Below, piece after piece: positions 63,129-64,000 of a stretch of 64,000 nucleotides of DNA. The position numbers were made by a program, and so were the translations under genes. The DNA is from UTPRO1 sp031400185 (GTDB lineage Bacteria > Desulfobacterota > Binatia > UTPRO1). Location: the NCBI GenBank assembly GCA_031400185.1, contig JANNPN010000182.1, positions 18,235 to 82,234 of the forward strand, written 5' to 3'. Below the pieces are notes generated by a model. That model did no database searches. It worked only from the letters and a program-made list of their open reading frames with translations, and was not told the origin of the DNA. Position 1 is the stretch's first letter; each line of letters opens with the position of its first letter.

Positions 63129-63785
63129 ATGGCAGTAGAGCCGCCGTCCCCGTCGTCCCGATCGGAGGATCTCCTCTGGACGACGCCGAACCTGCTCTCG
63201 CTGTTCCGGATCCTGCTTGTCCCGCTGCTGGTCTACATCCTACGGGATCCGGGACCTCTCGCCGGCGCGACCGCGGCGATGCTCTTCATCGTCGGTTCGC
63301 TCAGTGACTACTACGACGGCTACCTCGCGCGGAAGCACGGGATCGTCACGACGCTCGGCAAGTTCCTCGATCCACTCGCCGACAAGCTGCTCGTCGTCTC
63401 GGTGCTGATCATGTTGGTCGCGATGCCGTGCAGCCCCGAGGCGGCGGTGCCGTGCGTGCCGCGGGTTCCGGGGTGGCTCGTGGTGCTGATTGTCGGGCGC
63501 GAGCTCGCGGTCACTGGGCTTCGCAGCATCGCGTCCAGCGAGGGCATCATGCTCGGTGCCGAGGAGCTCGGGAAATACAAGACGATCTTCCAGATCTTCG
63601 CGGTCACCGGTCTCCTGATGCACTACCGCTACTTCTTTTTCGATTTTCAGCTCGGCGGCATGTACTTCCTGTGGATCGCGTTCGTCCTCGGCATGTGGTC
63701 GGCCGTCGACTATCACCAGCGCGTGTATCGTGCGGTGCGTGCGCGCCAGAGCGCGCGTGGCGTCGGCGACACGGATGCGGGCTGA
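63129..63785 (+). CDS. pgsA: CDP-diacylglycerol-glycerol-3-phosphate 3-phosphatidyltransferase
   Basis: 218 residues from ATG 63129. It is a CDP-alcohol phosphotransferase with the canonical DYYDGYLARKHG and LGKFLDPLADK motifs, which yields phosphatidylglycerolphosphate. TPNLLSLFRILLVPLLVY is the family N-terminus. About six membrane helices. Unlike the two cluster phosphotransferases, it has no N-terminal extra domain. The reading frame is open to 62901, inside the transglycosylase. Confidence 0.93.
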   Translation: MAVEPPSPSSRSEDLLWTTPNLLSLFRILLVPLLVYILRDPGPLAGATAAMLFIVGSLSDYYDGYLARKHGIVTTLGKFLDPLADKLLVVSVLIMLVAMPCSPEAAVPCVPRVPGWLVVLIVGRELAVTGLRSIASSEGIMLGAEELGKYKTIFQIFAVTGLLMHYRYFFFDFQLGGMYFLWIAFVLGMWSAVDYHQRVYRAVRARQSARGVGDTDAG

Positions 63786-63795
63786 CGCCCGCAAG

Positions 63796-63824
63796 TTGAC
63801 AGGTCGGCATGACCTCCATATGGT
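63796..63824 (+). promoter_or_regulatory. Promoter for tRNA-Gly
   Basis: TTGACA (63796-63801), a perfect -35, and TATGGT (63819-63824) with a 17-base spacer. The start would fall about five bases before the mature tRNA. Confidence 0.7.
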
Positions 63825-63835
63825 GCCGCTCTTCT

Positions 63836-63909
63836 GCGGGTGTAGCTCAGTTGGCTAGAGCACGACCTTGCCAAGGTCGGGGTCGAGGGTTCGAAGCCCT
63901 TCACCCGCT
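63836..63909 (+). tRNA. tRNA-Gly(GCC)
   Basis: Acceptor stem GCGGGTG pairs with CACCCGC and the discriminator base is T. D arm AGCTCAGTTGGCTAGAGC. Anticodon stem CGACC/GGTCG with loop TTGCCAA, anticodon GCC at 63870-63872. T arm GAGGGTTCGAAGCCCTT. CCA is not encoded. Confidence 0.97.
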
Positions 63910-63921
63910 CTCCCGAGCGTC

Positions 63922-63955
63922 AGGCCCCGGCCGCTTCGTGCCGGGGCCTTTTTTT
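63922..63955 (+). terminator. Rho-independent terminator after tRNA-Gly
   Basis: AGGCCCCGG (63922-63930) pairs with CCGGGGCCT (63941-63949); a run of seven T follows. The strongest terminator in the window. Confidence 0.9.
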
Positions 63956-63966
63956 CTGGCGCCGCG

Positions 63967-64000
63967 ATGAGCGACGAGGACGGTATGGCGTCCGAGCCCG
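63967..64000 (+). CDS. Possible start of a further gene, cut by the window edge
   Basis: ATG followed by an open frame to the edge (MSDEDGMASEP). It lies just after the tRNA terminator. No ribosome binding site is clear and the protein cannot be identified. Confidence 0.2.
   Translation, partial: MSDEDGMASEP

Overview
The window is a GC-rich bacterial chromosome segment, almost entirely coding, with no stretch over about 250 bases lacking a gene. LpxD, LptE and MurJ indicate a lipopolysaccharide-bearing Gram-negative cell wall. Heme O and heme A synthases indicate an aerobic, aa3-type respiratory chain. The order glyA-nrdR-ribD-ribBA-ribH-nusB, the order rimP-nusA-ylxR-infB-DUF503-rbfA-truB-rpsO-pnp-M16 protease, and the Thr-Pro-rich and Cys-Tyr-module surface proteins fit a deltaproteobacteria-related lineage such as Binatota/Desulfobacterota_B. 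That placement is an inference from memory of such genomes, not a search result. No phage, insertion sequence, CRISPR array or resistance island was recognised. Layout: 1-4.4 kb holds two adjacent cell-surface genes with bacterial Ig-like repeats, ending in a tandem palindromic repeat. 4.4-7.5 kb has an orphan sensor histidine kinase and a divergent two-gene ABC exporter. 7.5-11.1 kb (minus strand) carries hisI-hisG, a micro-protein resembling the membrane part of cytochrome oxidase subunit II, then ctaA-ctaB. 11.2-24.4 kb (plus) runs through lpxD, yceD-rpmF-fabD-fabG-acpP, glyA-nrdR, riboflavin genes, nusB, leuS, lptE and holA. 24.4-29.4 kb has rpsT, murJ, mazG, a glutaredoxin, a double-ACT protein, an alpha/beta hydrolase and a conserved unknown. 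29.5-36.6 kb is the most distinctive region: a translationally coupled six-gene minus-strand operon (HAD phosphatase, nucleotidyltransferase, ATP-grasp enzyme, class III aminotransferase, Gfo/Idh oxidoreductase, CDP-alcohol phosphotransferase) with a divergent second CDP-alcohol phosphotransferase. Together these could make an unusual amino- or cyclitol-type phosphodiester headgroup. 36.5-40.7 kb (minus) holds comF, a methyltransferase, purM, purN and a flippase-like membrane protein. 40.8-44 kb has a tiny membrane protein with a structured leader, yqeY, greA and a frameshifted acyl-CoA synthetase. 44-54.7 kb is the translation and RNA-decay operon rimP to pnp plus an M16 protease. 54.7-62.3 kb is purB-purS-purQ-purL-purF and nadB. 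The window ends with a lytic transglycosylase, pgsA, tRNA-Gly(GCC) with its own promoter and terminator, and the start of another possible gene. Main points for follow-up: the putative headgroup cluster; a RibBA whose DHBP-synthase half has lost catalytic residues; a long stem in the rpsO-pnp spacer covering the pnp ribosome binding site; two genes (comF, acyl-CoA synthetase) each broken by a two-base frameshift; and the subunit-II-like micro-protein beside the heme A genes.
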